A DNA stretch of 64,000 nt from Prevotellaceae bacterium (lineage in GTDB: Bacteria; Bacteroidota; Bacteroidia; Bacteroidales; Paludibacteraceae), in contig JAISVA010000007.1 in the NCBI GenBank assembly GCA_031271815.1, positions 1-64,000 on the forward strand. The letters run 5' to 3'. Made by a program: the position numbers and the translations under genes. Each line of letters begins with the position of its first letter. The stretch's first letter is position 1. Of this stretch, positions 20,481 through 31,995 are shown piece after piece. Under the pieces are notes generated by a model. That model was not told the origin of the DNA and searched no databases. It was given only the letters and a program-made list of their open reading frames with translations.

Positions 20481-20586
20481 GGACGAATCTATGTGTTCGC
20501 CCTTTTTATTAGGGCGGAAGGTTCTTTATTATGTTATTATTAGGACTAATTTATTATCAGGGGCAGACACACAGATCTGTCCCTAC
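20477..20586. repeat. Inverted repeat overlapping the end of trmD
   Basis: GTAGGGACGAATCTATGTGT... at 20477-20502 pairs with ...CAGATCTGTCCCTAC at 20561-20586 (26-bp arms with a few mismatches). The left arm includes the trmD stop codon. It could terminate trmD transcription, but it looks more like one of the dispersed palindromic repeats of this genome. Confidence 0.6.
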
Positions 20587-20634
20587 GCAATAAACGAACA
20601 TTATGCATCGCTTTTTTGTTTAATCGAAGAATAA

Positions 20635-21936
<1,302 letters not shown>

Positions 21937-21957
21937 AGATTGATATGTTGATGAAAA

Positions 21958-22530
21958 TCAATAATCAATCTTAATATTATACTTATACAAAAGGCTGAGT
22001 GCACCCGGCAGGGAAAACTTGGCCTTTTTAATTCTGTTCCTTTCAGGATCAATCGAATAATTGAAAGAAGTTCGCAGATCGGCTTTTTCAAGTATTGTGG
22101 AGTAAAATGTACTTCTGTCCAAATCGCAATTTTCCAGTACGGATTCGGTCATGTTGCTTTCCGTAAAGTCGATCTCTTGCAGGGATGTATTTTTGAATAG
22201 CGTCTTTTTCATTTTTACCTGATAAAAGGAAGAGTGATTCAATATGCAATTTTCGAAAGAAAAAGAAAGACCGAACTTACTGCAGTAATCAAAACGAAGC
22301 CCCAGCATTTTACAATCTTTGAAAGCCACATTTTTGAAAGCCGTTTGATTCAGGTTTGCCATGCTTAGGTTGCAGCTGAAAAATTCGCATTCCGAAAATT
22401 TTACGTGCGATAAGTCAGCGTCGGAAAAGTCACAGTTTTTGAAAACACAATCCTCATATTCGCCTTTGACAAAAGGATTTTCGGAAAAATTTTCCTTTTC
22501 AATTATTTTTTCTTCAATGTAGTTAAGCAT
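21958..22530 (-). CDS. Pentapeptide-repeat protein
   Basis: The 190-residue protein is largely built from A(D/N)LxX-type pentapeptides: CVFKNCDFSDADLSHVKF, NLSMANLNQTAFKNVAF, TLFKNTSLQEIDF and VLENCDLDRSTFYSTILEKA. Such sequences fold as a right-handed beta-helix. There is no signal peptide, so it is probably cytoplasmic. Some relatives (Qnr, MfpA) mimic DNA and protect gyrase, but most have no known function and there is nothing here to decide. It converges on eno with a 21-bp gap. Confidence 0.85.
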   Translation of the reverse strand: MLNYIEEKIIEKENFSENPFVKGEYEDCVFKNCDFSDADLSHVKFSECEFFSCNLSMANLNQTAFKNVAFKDCKMLGLRFDYCSKFGLSFSFENCILNHSSFYQVKMKKTLFKNTSLQEIDFTESNMTESVLENCDLDRSTFYSTILEKADLRTSFNYSIDPERNRIKKAKFSLPGALSLLYKYNIKIDY

Positions 22531-22691
22531 GGGATTCGGTTGGATTTTATAAGTATTTATATGCGTAACAAATGTATGATTTTTTGAAAGAAAAATTTTA
22601 TGATTATCTGCTACATTACCGTTGAAACTCTACATATTTAATCCTGCGGACCGGAAACTGTGGTAAGATTGCGGATGACCTTAAAAAAAAT

Positions 22692-23711
22692 TCATAAACT
22701 TACAGACGGGAACAACCTGTGCAAAAGGAAGCTTAATGAGTGATTTTTAACCCACAGCACTTTCTGTAACAAACAGGCTGCGCCAAACATCCGGTAATGT
22801 ACAAGCAGCAGCATTACTCTTTCGACGGGTCTGAATCGGTTCAGGTATTTTTTTTCTTCGCCGGTCAGCATACCGGCATACTCCTTTCGTAAACGGTAAG
22901 AACCGGTGTCACACATCAGCCGGCATTTGTTCTGCACTTTTGGAAATGTCAACCCCTCCCTGTATTTTTCATAAATTCCTTTTTCAAGCAGGAATTTTTC
23001 AAGTAATTCCCAGAAAAGAACCGAATTCTGAAAGTGCATCCGGCTTTTTGTTTTTGTAATCGCATTGGGATTGAAGCAGACATAGTGGTAAAATGCCCGG
23101 TTTACCCTGGTTATTTTTGTTGCATAATAATACAGCCGAATGGTTACGTGCCTGTCTTCCAGGTAATTCAGCCCTTCGGGTGCACGACAGTCATTTTTCA
23201 GATACAATTCCCTTCGTATCAGCTTGTTCCATAAATATCCCTGCGAAACCTCATCGGCAAATATGTCACGCAATCTTTCTTCGCGGTTTTCGGAAACAAA
23301 ATCGGTAACAACCACTGACTTATCTTTGTATTCCATTATAATGTCCGAAACCACAATGTCGGCATCCTCTTTTTTTGCCTGCCCGTACAAAACCTCCATC
23401 ATTTCGGGCTCAATGTAATCATCGCTATCGACTATGGCGATATATTCGCCGGAAGCGGCGTCCAATGCCGTACTTCTTGCCGCTGCCAATCCACGGTTAA
23501 CGGAATGCTCAATGACTTTTACTTTTTCCTTTTTCTCCGGATATTGCGCTATCACGGCATACAGCTTTTCCATACTGTCGTCCGGCGTAGCATCATTTAT
23601 GAAAATATATTCAATGTCAGCCAACTTTTGGTTGAAAAGGCTATGCGCACATTTTTCAATGTGAGCAGATACGTTGTAAACGGGAACTAATATGGAGATT
23701 TTCGGGTTCAT
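22692..23711 (-). CDS. Family 2 glycosyltransferase
   Basis: The 339-residue protein starts with the GT-A fold: ISILVPVYNVSAHIEKCAHS, FINDATPDDSMEKL, then RGLAAARSTALDAASGEYI and VDSDDYIEPEMM, which holds the metal-binding DxD motif. It should add a sugar from a nucleotide-sugar donor to a lipid-linked acceptor at the cytoplasmic face. It is the last gene of a three-gene minus-strand set (GT4, flippase, GT2), 10 bp from the flippase gene, which indicates synthesis of a surface polysaccharide. Donor and acceptor cannot be read from sequence. Confidence 0.88.
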   Translation of the reverse strand: MNPKISILVPVYNVSAHIEKCAHSLFNQKLADIEYIFINDATPDDSMEKLYAVIAQYPEKKEKVKVIEHSVNRGLAAARSTALDAASGEYIAIVDSDDYIEPEMMEVLYGQAKKEDADIVVSDIIMEYKDKSVVVTDFVSENREERLRDIFADEVSQGYLWNKLIRRELYLKNDCRAPEGLNYLEDRHVTIRLYYYATKITRVNRAFYHYVCFNPNAITKTKSRMHFQNSVLFWELLEKFLLEKGIYEKYREGLTFPKVQNKCRLMCDTGSYRLRKEYAGMLTGEEKKYLNRFRPVERVMLLLVHYRMFGAACLLQKVLWVKNHSLSFLLHRLFPSVSL

Positions 23712-23721
23712 CGCTGTTTTT

Positions 23722-24978
23722 TTATAATAACCGGTGCTTTTTGATCAGATACTTGCAGTAAAAAATCTCGACTACTCCCGACAGGGCGTATGCAAGGATG
23801 ACGGACAATATACTCCAGCCGGCAAGCAATCCTGTTCCGCACAATATAAAAAACGAAACGGAAGCCAATATCTGATTTTGGGTTACAAAATAATACCTGT
23901 TCTGCGGCACAAAAACATAATTGACGTAACAGCCAACTACCAGCCAGGTAAATATGGTCGTACTCAAAACGATTGCCATAACATAAGAGTCCGTCATGCT
24001 TTCGCCGCCCAGAAACAGCACTGCCCAATATCCGAAAGCAATGATTAGGAGCGTAACAGTCAAACCGATCAATGCTTCGTAACGAATGATTTTCTTCACC
24101 CTGGCAGCATTTATATCTTTAATCGCGCGAGGGAAAACAGCATCGTTGATGTTCAACGTAATCAACCGGGGAATAGATACGATCTTATTTGCCAAATCAT
24201 AAAGAGCTACGTCCTTCATCCCGAAAAACGAACCGATGATAAGCGTCACACCTTCCCGCTTAACCGTATTTACGGCTGATGTCCAGAAAAACGGCAGCGC
24301 ATCCCGAAACAGCATTTTCATCGAGCAAAACGGAACGAAACGGATGTGAATATGCTCTTTTATCCGCAGGTAAAAAACCGATATGACAGCTCCCAGCACA
24401 TTCGACAAAGAAAAAATGACTGCATACAGCAGCAGATCTTCCGGCGATTTTATAAAAATAAAAATAAACGGGATGATCAATAATTTTGTACCCAGCTGAA
24501 TGTATGTAACCAGTTTCATCTTTTGTATCCCTTGAAAATACCAGGTCGGAAAAAGCACGTCGCAGATGGTGATGCTGAAAATAATGATATACAGAAGATA
24601 ATTCTCCCGGAAAAAAGGAATCGCAAAAATCAGGACTGTGAGAATGACGGCAGAAAGGATAAAAAGGTAAAATTTCGCCGTAAAAACGCTTGAAACGGTT
24701 TCGTTTTTTATCCCGGAATCATCTGCGTGTAAAGAAATTTTCTTCAAAGCCGGAAAGGTAAACCCGAAAGAAATAAACAGAATAAAGAAATTGATACACG
24801 AGCCGGCAAAAACATAAGTCCCGTATGCAGACTGCCCTAACGTACGAATCAGGTAAGGATACAATAACAATCCGATCAATATATTGCCTCCCTGAAGAAA
24901 AGTCATAAAGAAATAATTCTCAAATATCTTTGAGTATTCGGATGATATTCTTCTTATTTTTTGACTGAAAAACTTCAA
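23722..24978 (-). CDS. Polysaccharide flippase (Wzx/MATE-like)
   Basis: This 418-residue membrane protein has about twelve hydrophobic segments. The start region FMTFLQGGNILIGLLLYPYL, then LGQSAYGTYVFAGSCINFFI, and the mid-protein segment LYDLANKIVSIPRLITLNIN with VFPRAIKDIN are typical of polysaccharide biosynthesis (RfbX/Wzx) flippases. These move lipid-linked glycans across the inner membrane. It lies between two glycosyltransferase genes in one direction, consistent with a small surface-glycan operon. I see no Wzy polymerase in the window. Confidence 0.85.
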   Translation of the reverse strand: MKFFSQKIRRISSEYSKIFENYFFMTFLQGGNILIGLLLYPYLIRTLGQSAYGTYVFAGSCINFFILFISFGFTFPALKKISLHADDSGIKNETVSSVFTAKFYLFILSAVILTVLIFAIPFFRENYLLYIIIFSITICDVLFPTWYFQGIQKMKLVTYIQLGTKLLIIPFIFIFIKSPEDLLLYAVIFSLSNVLGAVISVFYLRIKEHIHIRFVPFCSMKMLFRDALPFFWTSAVNTVKREGVTLIIGSFFGMKDVALYDLANKIVSIPRLITLNINDAVFPRAIKDINAARVKKIIRYEALIGLTVTLLIIAFGYWAVLFLGGESMTDSYVMAIVLSTTIFTWLVVGCYVNYVFVPQNRYYFVTQNQILASVSFFILCGTGLLAGWSILSVILAYALSGVVEIFYCKYLIKKHRLL

Positions 24979-25015
24979 GGGGATAATCTGGTAAAATTTT
25001 TACTAAAAAACATAT

Positions 25016-26212
25016 TCAATTGTTTTTGCTTAACGGATCCTTCTTTAAAACCTGCAAATAAACGGCTTCTATTTTTTTTCCGACACTTGCGCAGGTATAT
25101 TTTTCGATTGCTTCCCGTTTCATTTTCTCCGGATCATAATTCCGGAAATTATCAAGCATATAATCTAATGATTTTAATAGTTCCGCTTCATCTTCCGGCG
25201 GAACAAGAATCCCGTTCGTATCGTTCACATGCTCCGAAATGCCGCCTACGTCACTGCTTACTACGGGTTTTCCGGATATTAAGCTTTCCAATATTACAAC
25301 AGGAGAATTTTCATAATTCGAAAACATCACGAAAAAATCGCTGTTTCCAAACCATTCCGACACTTCCGCCGGAGTTTTTTCTCCTAAAAAAAGAACCGCA
25401 TCCGGAGGCAATCCCAATGTTTCCGCATATGCATAAACCTTATCAAAATCAACGCCGGTTCCGATAATCATCAATTCAAAATCATTTCGCATCCCGGATA
25501 ATTTCGAAACAGTCCTCAATATGCCGCTTATATTTTTTGCCCGTTCGTCAAAACAGGATACATGCAGCATCCGTTTTTTTGTGCGGGGATAAACTGTTTT
25601 TTTATCCAGGAAAAAATTATCCGTAACGTTATTTACAACCACATAATTCGGATTTGACAATCTACAGTCCGACATGGCTCTTTTCAGGCTTGCGGATACG
25701 GGCAATACAGCCGCTGCATGCGCAACAACCCTCTCCGTCACTTTCTTCCGGATATATCCGTTGTATTCCGAGCGATTGGGAAGATAACGGGACCAGTGTT
25801 CGGTTATTACATAAGGAATACCCTTAAACATCTTAAGAAGATAAGCCATAACTCCCGTCCTCGTTAAGATATTTGCATGAACAATATCGGGAAAGAAGCC
25901 GCCCTTAGTAATATATTTATATCCCTTCCGGTAAGCTCTTATGTATGTAATGGCTTTGAATATTTTATAAAAAATATTTTTCGTATTAACCGGATAATAT
26001 ACAATTACTTCCCGCAAGCCGTTATGTTTTTGCTCTATAATCTCAAAAGCATCAATATTTTCATCCGGATGTACATAAAGAACGGCTGCGTTGCAATATA
26101 AATTGACCGCCTCCGCATGCTTCCTTACAAATAGTCCGCTCATCAAATCATACCGGTGGGGATACCATGCCGAAATAAAAAGAACCTTTATTTTTCCGTT
26201 CACTTTTTCCAA
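25016..26212 (-). CDS. Family 4 glycosyltransferase
   Basis: The 398-residue protein has the GT-B double Rossmann fold. The N-terminal half begins KVLFISAWYPHRYDLMSGLF and includes PDIVHANILTRTGVMAYLL. The C-terminal half has the donor-site signature SNYENSPVVILESLISGKPV with VVSSDVGGISEHV, where the two glutamates of the E-x7-E motif are recognisable. It is the first gene of the glycan set and is followed by the flippase. The linkage formed is unknown. Confidence 0.88.
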   Translation of the reverse strand: MEKVNGKIKVLFISAWYPHRYDLMSGLFVRKHAEAVNLYCNAAVLYVHPDENIDAFEIIEQKHNGLREVIVYYPVNTKNIFYKIFKAITYIRAYRKGYKYITKGGFFPDIVHANILTRTGVMAYLLKMFKGIPYVITEHWSRYLPNRSEYNGYIRKKVTERVVAHAAAVLPVSASLKRAMSDCRLSNPNYVVVNNVTDNFFLDKKTVYPRTKKRMLHVSCFDERAKNISGILRTVSKLSGMRNDFELMIIGTGVDFDKVYAYAETLGLPPDAVLFLGEKTPAEVSEWFGNSDFFVMFSNYENSPVVILESLISGKPVVSSDVGGISEHVNDTNGILVPPEDEAELLKSLDYMLDNFRNYDPEKMKREAIEKYTCASVGKKIEAVYLQVLKKDPLSKNN

Positions 26213-26316
26213 AATATTTTATTTTGCGCTAATTGTATAACTTAAAACAGATTAAAAAATTATCCGGCATTGTTTTTTTAGTGACAAGTGACGTAAGATA
26301 AACAACCCGTCACTAA

Positions 26317-27231
26317 TTATTTCCCCTGGTTTCTCGGATGAAACCGTATTATTTCGCTTCGCAGCAGATTCATATCTATGTGCGTATAGATTTCCGTTGT
26401 CAGAATGGATTCGTGTCCCAGCATCTCCTGGATCGCCCGCAAATTAGCTCCCCCTTCCAGCAAATGAGTGGCAAACGAATGGCGGAAAGTGTGCGGGCTG
26501 ATGTTTTTCGTGATTCCCGCAGCCACTGCCTGTTCCTTGATGATGTTGAAAATCATAATGCGGCTTAATTTCGTACCTCTCCGATTTAGAAACAGGAAAT
26601 CCTCGTTGCCCTTTTTTATCTCCATCCGGTTTCTATCCTGCATCCAGAAATGAATCTCGCGAACGGCAGCCGGCGACATCGGAACCAGGCGCTGTTTGTT
26701 CCCTTTTCCGATCACCGAAAGAAATTCGTCTTTCAGGTAAAGATTGGAAATGAGCAGATTAGTCAGTTCGGAAACGCGTAAGCCGCAGCTGTACAGCACT
26801 TCCAGCATCGCCCGGTTCCGGTGCCCCTGCGGGGTACTCAGGTCGATTGACGAAAGAATCGCCTCAATCTCGTCCAGCGAAAGCACTTCGGGCAGTTTTT
26901 GTCCGGTTTTGGGCGATTCGAGCAATTCGGTCGGGTCTTCCTTCAATATATTTTCCAACAGGAGAAACTTGTAAAAAGCCTTTACTCCCGAAACAATCCT
27001 TGCCTGCGAACGGCTGCTAATCCCCAATCCGCACAACTCAACCAGAAAATCCTGCAACTGCTCCAGCGTCGCACCGGGATATTTAATCCCTCTTTCCCCG
27101 AAATAACCGAGCAGCTTGGAAACATCTTCCAGGTAAGCATCGACCGTATTCCCCGAAAGAGAACGTTCCAGCTTCAAATATATTTGATAACTGCGGATTA
27201 CCGGGTCTTTTAAATAGGGTTCTATATTCAT
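26317..27231 (-). CDS. xerD: Tyrosine recombinase XerD
   Basis: This 304-residue recombinase resolves chromosome dimers at dif together with XerC. It has the SAM-like N-terminal domain (LKLERSLSGNTVDAYLEDV) and catalytic residues R (YSCGLRVSELTNL), K (GKGNKQRLVPM), H-x-x-R (SPHTFRHSFATHLL), H (LGHESILTTEIY) and the nucleophile Y (IYTHI). The C-terminal sequence and length are those of XerC/XerD rather than an island integrase. Separation of XerD from XerC by eye is moderately secure. It is divergent from clpC. Confidence 0.9.
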   Translation of the reverse strand: MNIEPYLKDPVIRSYQIYLKLERSLSGNTVDAYLEDVSKLLGYFGERGIKYPGATLEQLQDFLVELCGLGISSRSQARIVSGVKAFYKFLLLENILKEDPTELLESPKTGQKLPEVLSLDEIEAILSSIDLSTPQGHRNRAMLEVLYSCGLRVSELTNLLISNLYLKDEFLSVIGKGNKQRLVPMSPAAVREIHFWMQDRNRMEIKKGNEDFLFLNRRGTKLSRIMIFNIIKEQAVAAGITKNISPHTFRHSFATHLLEGGANLRAIQEMLGHESILTTEIYTHIDMNLLRSEIIRFHPRNQGK

Positions 27232-27582
27232 TGATGCCGAATGTTGTTAAGAGTCAGGCAGGATTTACGTCATATCCTGCATAATGTCATCCTTCCGGGT
27301 TTTTCCGGGTACCAACAGTAAAGTAATGATATTTATCCATTAATTTTACGAATTAAATCGAATTTAATCTACTAATTATCTGTAATTTACGATTTTTAAA
27401 TTAGACAATTTGCGTTAATTCGTGTAATTTGCGGACTTTTCAGACAGCCCACTGCTGCTAAAGTTCAAAGGTAAAAAGAAATTCCAATAAAACCAAACTG
27501 CCATTTTGTCACATTTTTTCGCTTTGGTATAATTTTTGTCAATGAATATATGGATATTTAATATAGTATAACTCAAAACCTA

Positions 27583-27613
27583 TTGACATTATCACAAATA
27601 AATTGTATATTTG
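27583..27613 (+). promoter_or_regulatory. clpC promoter
   Basis: TTG (27583-27585), a 20-base spacer and TATATTTG (27606-27613) match the consensus 45 bases before the clpC ATG. The rest of the 427-bp xerD-clpC gap contains a small hairpin (27258-27280) and, near 27437-27453, a single CTTTTCAGACAGCC-like end related to the MITE termini. There is no gene. Confidence 0.7.
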
Positions 27614-27658
27614 CAATAATAATAGGGAGTTAAGTCATTAACAAAACAAAGAACAAAT

Positions 27659-30211
27659 ATGAACACAAGTTTTTCGCAGAGAGTCAAAGACGTTTTGATC
27701 TACAGCAGGGAAGAAGCGGAAAGACTCGGCAATAATTATATCGGACCGGAGCATCTCCTGCTGGGAATCATCCGGAATGGCGAAGGTCCTGCAATGGATG
27801 CGCTGCTTACGCTGAATGTGGACATACGAAAAGTAAAGCAGATCATAGAAGCCAGTTTGCGCACAGATAATACGATACGTCCGGGGCAAGACATCCCATT
27901 GATAAAATCGACGGAAAAAATATTGAAAATCATATACTTAGAAGCAAGAGCATTACGCAGTGAACAGATGGATACGGATCACCTGTTGCTTGCCATTATG
28001 AAAGACAATTCAAATATTGCCGCCGAAACGTTGCAAAACGAGCATGTAACCTATTCCGAACTGCTTTCCGTAATCGGGAAAAAGGACATCCGGATGGGAA
28101 CCGGTTTTCAGGAAGCGGAAGATGACGAGGATGAAGCTTATTTCAACAAGTCGTCGAAAGGGAAACCCGCAGCAGGCACAGGAACTGCTGCTTCGCAGCA
28201 AAAAACAGATAACCAGACGCCTGTACTGGATAATTTCGGTTCGGATATGACAAGAGCCGCCGAAGAGGGCAAGCTGGATCCGATTATCGGGCGCGACAAG
28301 GAAATCGAACGCCTGGCTCAGATTCTCAGTCGCCGGAAAAAGAATAATCCGGTGTTAATCGGCGAACCGGGCGTGGGTAAGTCAGCCATTGTCGAAGGAC
28401 TTGCCTTGCGCATTGTACAAAAGAAAGTATCACGCGTGCTGTTCGGCAAACGGGTCATTTCGCTCGATATGGCTTCGATTGTAGCCGGGACCAAGTATCG
28501 CGGGCAATTTGAAGAGCGTATCAAAGCAATACTGAACGAGTTGTCCAAAAATCCGAATATCATCCTCTTCGTTGATGAGATTCACACGATTGTCGGAGCA
28601 GGCGGAGCAGCCGGTTCGCTCGACGCGGCAAATATGCTGAAACCAGCACTGGCGCGCGGAGAAATTCAATGTATCGGCGCTACGACGCTGGACGAATACC
28701 GTCAGAATATTGAAAAGGACGGAGCCCTGGAGCGCCGTTTCCAGAAAATTATCGTCGAACCGACTACCGCGGAAGAAACGTTGCAAATCTTGAAAAACAT
28801 TAAGGAACGCTACGAAGACCATCACAGCGTTATCTATACCGACGATGCGCTGGAGGCTTGCGTGAATTACACCGAAAGGTACGTCAGCGACCGTTATTTC
28901 CCGGATAAAGCAATTGATGCGCTGGATGAATCCGGTGCGCGTACCCATATTTCCAACATTACGGTCCCGGAAAATATTGCCAAGCTGGAAAGTGAAATAG
29001 AAACCGTCAAAGAAGAAAAACAGGTGGCGGTTAAATCGCAAAACTACGAGCTGGCAGCCGGTTACCGCGACAAGGAGCGCACAATGCTGAACAAGCTGGA
29101 AGCTGCCAAAATGAGGTGGGAAGAAGAACAGCGCGTTCACCGTCAAATTGTAAATGAGGAAAAAGTGGCGGAAGTGGTTGCCATGATGTCGGGCGTGCCT
29201 ATCCAACGGATTGCGCAGGCAGAAGGTCTTCGCCTGCTCAATATGAAACAGCTGCTGAAAGGGAAAGTGATCGGTCAGGACGAGGCTGTAGAAAAGGTGG
29301 TAAAAGCCATTCAGCGAAACCGTATCGGATTGAAAGATCCGAACCGCCCGATAGGCTCGTTTATCTTTCTCGGACCAACCGGAGTAGGTAAAACACACCT
29401 TGCAAAAATATTGGCAAAGGAGATGTTCAACTCTATCGATGCGCTTATCCGGATTGATATGAGCGAATATATGGAAAAATTCTCCGTTTCGCGACTGATC
29501 GGAGCGCCTCCGGGATATGTCGGTTACGAAGAGGGCGGACAGTTGACCGAAAAGGTGCGCCGGAAACCATACTCAATCATCCTGCTGGACGAAATCGAAA
29601 AAGCGCACCCGGATGTATTCAACCTCTTATTGCAGGTATTGGATGAAGGTCGCCTGACGGATAGCCTCGGCAGACGGATTGACTTCAAAAACACGGTTAT
29701 TATTATGACTTCCAACGTCGGAACACGCCAGTTGAAAGACTTCGGGAAAGGCGTCGGATTTGCGCCCGCATCGAGGGTGGACGACAAGCAATTTGCCCAT
29801 GGCGTAATCCAGAAAGCGTTGAATAAAGCATTCTCGCCGGAATTCCTCAACCGTATTGACGATGTCATTATGTTTGACCAGCTTTCCAAAGAATCAATCC
29901 ATTCAATCATTGACCTGGAATTGAAAGATGTGTATGACCGAATCGAAACGCTCGGCTACAAGCTTGAACTTTCCGAAGAGGCAAAAAATTACATTGCCGA
30001 AAAAGGCTACGATGTGCAATACGGCGCAAGACCGCTGAAACGGGCTATTCAAAAATATGTAGAGGACGAAGTAGCGGAAACTCTTTTGGCAGGAGAAATA
30101 AAAGCAGGCGACACCATCCAAATCACATACAATCAGGAAGAGGATAAAATTCACTGCTCGATAATCGCCGCCATACAACAGGAAGAGCAAGAAGAAGTTG
30201 AAGTTAAATAA
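27659..30211 (+). CDS. clpC: ClpC-type AAA+ unfoldase of the Clp protease
   Basis: This 850-residue chaperone unfolds proteins and feeds them to ClpP. The Clp N domain has two repeats (1-150; [16 protein letters not shown] and [16 protein letters not shown]). The first AAA+ module has Walker [14 protein letters not shown]. The middle UVR-type segment is [20 protein letters not shown], and the second AAA+ module has Walker [13 protein letters not shown] and Walker [22 protein letters not shown] short M domain and the UVR segment separate ClpC from ClpB. It has its own promoter and a strong terminator at 30231. Confidence 0.94.
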   Translation: MNTSFSQRVKDVLIYSREEAERLGNNYIGPEHLLLGIIRNGEGPAMDALLTLNVDIRKVKQIIEASLRTDNTIRPGQDIPLIKSTEKILKIIYLEARALRSEQMDTDHLLLAIMKDNSNIAAETLQNEHVTYSELLSVIGKKDIRMGTGFQEAEDDEDEAYFNKSSKGKPAAGTGTAASQQKTDNQTPVLDNFGSDMTRAAEEGKLDPIIGRDKEIERLAQILSRRKKNNPVLIGEPGVGKSAIVEGLALRIVQKKVSRVLFGKRVISLDMASIVAGTKYRGQFEERIKAILNELSKNPNIILFVDEIHTIVGAGGAAGSLDAANMLKPALARGEIQCIGATTLDEYRQNIEKDGALERRFQKIIVEPTTAEETLQILKNIKERYEDHHSVIYTDDALEACVNYTERYVSDRYFPDKAIDALDESGARTHISNITVPENIAKLESEIETVKEEKQVAVKSQNYELAAGYRDKERTMLNKLEAAKMRWEEEQRVHRQIVNEEKVAEVVAMMSGVPIQRIAQAEGLRLLNMKQLLKGKVIGQDEAVEKVVKAIQRNRIGLKDPNRPIGSFIFLGPTGVGKTHLAKILAKEMFNSIDALIRIDMSEYMEKFSVSRLIGAPPGYVGYEEGGQLTEKVRRKPYSIILLDEIEKAHPDVFNLLLQVLDEGRLTDSLGRRIDFKNTVIIMTSNVGTRQLKDFGKGVGFAPASRVDDKQFAHGVIQKALNKAFSPEFLNRIDDVIMFDQLSKESIHSIIDLELKDVYDRIETLGYKLELSEEAKNYIAEKGYDVQYGARPLKRAIQKYVEDEVAETLLAGEIKAGDTIQITYNQEEDKIHCSIIAAIQQEEQEEVEVK

Positions 30212-30230
30212 AAAACCGTAGAGAAAAACT

Positions 30231-30268
30231 AAAAGCGTAAAGGAATTCGATTTTCTTTACGCTTTTTT
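30231..30268 (+). terminator. clpC intrinsic terminator
   Basis: AAAAGCGTAAAG (30231-30242) pairs with CTTTACGCTTTTTT (30255-30268). This gives a 12-bp stem ending in a T-run, 20 bases after the clpC stop. Confidence 0.8.
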
Positions 30269-30280
30269 ATTTAAATGACT

Positions 30281-30341
30281 ATCCGCAATGTTCCCACCGC
30301 TTCCAATCCTGCGGATTGGAAGCGGTGGGAACATTGCGGAT
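30281..30341. repeat. Perfect 29-bp palindrome with 3-base loop
   Basis: The left arm 30281-30309 (ATCCGCAATGTTCCCACCGC...) and right arm 30313-30341 are exact reverse complements around TGC. It lies between convergent clpC and pepD, after the clpC terminator. There is no T-run, so simple termination is not the obvious role. Confidence 0.8.
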
Positions 30342-30356
30342 AAACGTCTTTATTCA

Positions 30357-31805
30357 TTATAATTCCAACAGAATATTCTTCAGATGCTCCCAAAATTTCT
30401 CCACACTGTGAATATGCACTTTTTCTGCCGGCGAATGATTGCCGAGAATTGTTGGTCCGATGGAAATCATATCCAGATCAGGGTATTTTTCCAAAAACAA
30501 CCCGCATTCCAAACCGGCATGAACAGCTTCTACAACAGGTTGCCGGTGAAACAGGCGAAAATAGGAATCGACCGCAATGTTGGTTATCCTGGAATGAATA
30601 TTCGGTTTCCAACCCGGATAACCGTCGCCGTGAGTTACCTCTGCTCCTGCCAGTACGAATAGCGCTTCAATTTGATTTTTAATATCGTGCTTTTCCGATT
30701 CTACCGAACTGCGTTGGCTTGTTCCCACGACAATCGTGTTTACATCCTTCATTTTTACGGAAGCAAGGTTGGTCGATACTTCCGGCAAATCTTTGATATC
30801 AAAGCTGTTTTTTATTACGCCGTGCGGACAGGCATACAAAGCATTCAGCAATCTGTCCGAACACATTTTATCGATCACCTTTTCTGCCGTATTTTCCGAA
30901 TCAAGGTCGATGCGAAACGCTTTTTCCGAAGGAATTTCGTCCTCTATGTCGTGAATAAAAAGATTGAGTAACACGCGGGCATCCTCTTTTTTACCATAAG
31001 GAACGGCTACAATCGCCGATGCTTCACGAGGAATCGCATTGTGCAGATTTCCGCCATCTATGCGTTGCAGGTAAACAGGAAATTGCCTGTTCATTGTCCA
31101 CAAATACCGCGCAAGTATTTTGATTGCATTTCCGCGTTCCCGGTTAATTTCGATGCCCGAATGCCCGCCTTGTAAACCGCTGACTTTCACGCTAAAAAAA
31201 AACAGATTTCCGGGCGCCTGTTGTTCATCATAGCTGAATGTAGCAACCGTATCTATCCCGCCGGCACATCCGATGCAAAAAAAGCCGTCTTCCTCCGAAT
31301 CCAGATTAATCAATATCCCGGATTGAAGTATGCCGGACTGAAAGTTTTTTGCACCCGTCAATCCCGTTTCTTCTTCCACTGTGAAAAGACACTCAATATT
31401 GCCGTGCGGAATATCTTCCGAAGCCAATAAGGCAAGCTGCGCCGCTACGCCTATCCCATTATCGGCTCCAAGCGTTGTCCCCCGGGCTTTTACCCAGTCG
31501 CCGTCAACGTAAGGGATAATCGGATCTTTATCAAAGTCAAAAACAGTATCGTTGTTCTTTTCGGCAACCATATCTATGTGCGATTGCAACACAACGGAAG
31601 GCTTATTTTCCATTCCAGGAGTAGCTTTTTTCCGAATCAGCACATTTCCAGTAGCATCCGCAATTGTCTCCAAATGATGCGTATGTCCGAAATCGACCAA
31701 ATATCCGATTAATTTTCGCTCCTTTTTAGAAGGGTGGGGAATCTTGCATATCTCATCAAAATAATGCCAAACCATTTCAGGCTTAAGGTCTGTTATTGCA
31801 CTCAT
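30357..31805 (-). CDS. pepD: Cytosolic aminoacyl-histidine dipeptidase PepD (M20 family)
   Basis: This 482-residue metallopeptidase cleaves dipeptides such as Xaa-His in the cytoplasm. Zinc-binding and catalytic residues lie in VVLQSHIDMVAEK (His, with the following Asp), TTLGADNGIGVA (bridging Asp), FTVEEETGLTGA (catalytic Glu pair) and LINLDSEEDG (Asp). The lid domain contains GLQGGHSGIEINRERGNA, and the C-terminal histidine is probably in ILGNHSPAEKVH. Length and motifs fit the PepD group. It has its own -7 element on the minus strand. Confidence 0.93.
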   Translation of the reverse strand: MSAITDLKPEMVWHYFDEICKIPHPSKKERKLIGYLVDFGHTHHLETIADATGNVLIRKKATPGMENKPSVVLQSHIDMVAEKNNDTVFDFDKDPIIPYVDGDWVKARGTTLGADNGIGVAAQLALLASEDIPHGNIECLFTVEEETGLTGAKNFQSGILQSGILINLDSEEDGFFCIGCAGGIDTVATFSYDEQQAPGNLFFFSVKVSGLQGGHSGIEINRERGNAIKILARYLWTMNRQFPVYLQRIDGGNLHNAIPREASAIVAVPYGKKEDARVLLNLFIHDIEDEIPSEKAFRIDLDSENTAEKVIDKMCSDRLLNALYACPHGVIKNSFDIKDLPEVSTNLASVKMKDVNTIVVGTSQRSSVESEKHDIKNQIEALFVLAGAEVTHGDGYPGWKPNIHSRITNIAVDSYFRLFHRQPVVEAVHAGLECGLFLEKYPDLDMISIGPTILGNHSPAEKVHIHSVEKFWEHLKNILLEL

Positions 31806-31839
31806 AATATCTTTACAAAGTTGAATTTATATATTGTCG

Positions 31840-31847
31840 CAAATATA
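31840..31847 (-). promoter_or_regulatory. pepD -7 element
   Basis: On the minus strand this reads TATATTTG, 35 bases upstream of the pepD start. No convincing -33 box is visible. Confidence 0.45.
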
Positions 31848-31967
31848 GCTAATTTACAGTAAACGCACCTGTCATTTCATCTCTTTAAATTTAGTTAAAA
31901 TACAAGCCTTTATCCAAATTATTTAGAAAAATAGAGATTATTAAATTTTTTACACAATTAGATGATT

Positions 31968-31975
31968 TATATTTG
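31968..31975 (+). promoter_or_regulatory. -7 element of the 31996 gene
   Basis: TATATTTG is 20 bases before the ATG at 31996, preceded by a T-rich stretch in the -33 region. It probably drives the two-gene unit 31996-32835. Confidence 0.5.
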
Positions 31976-31995
31976 TCAGAAATTTAGTGTAGGAG

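Noticed and set aside
24961..25467. 168-codon plus-strand frame
   Set aside because: It lies antisense to the end of a clear family 4 glycosyltransferase and has no recognisable domain.
28430..29398. 322-codon open frame antisense to clpC, and similar long antisense frames in lepA (15129-15884) and dnaG (47743-48546)
   Set aside because: These are shadows of highly biased coding sequence; they have no promoter or family signature, while the sense genes are complete.
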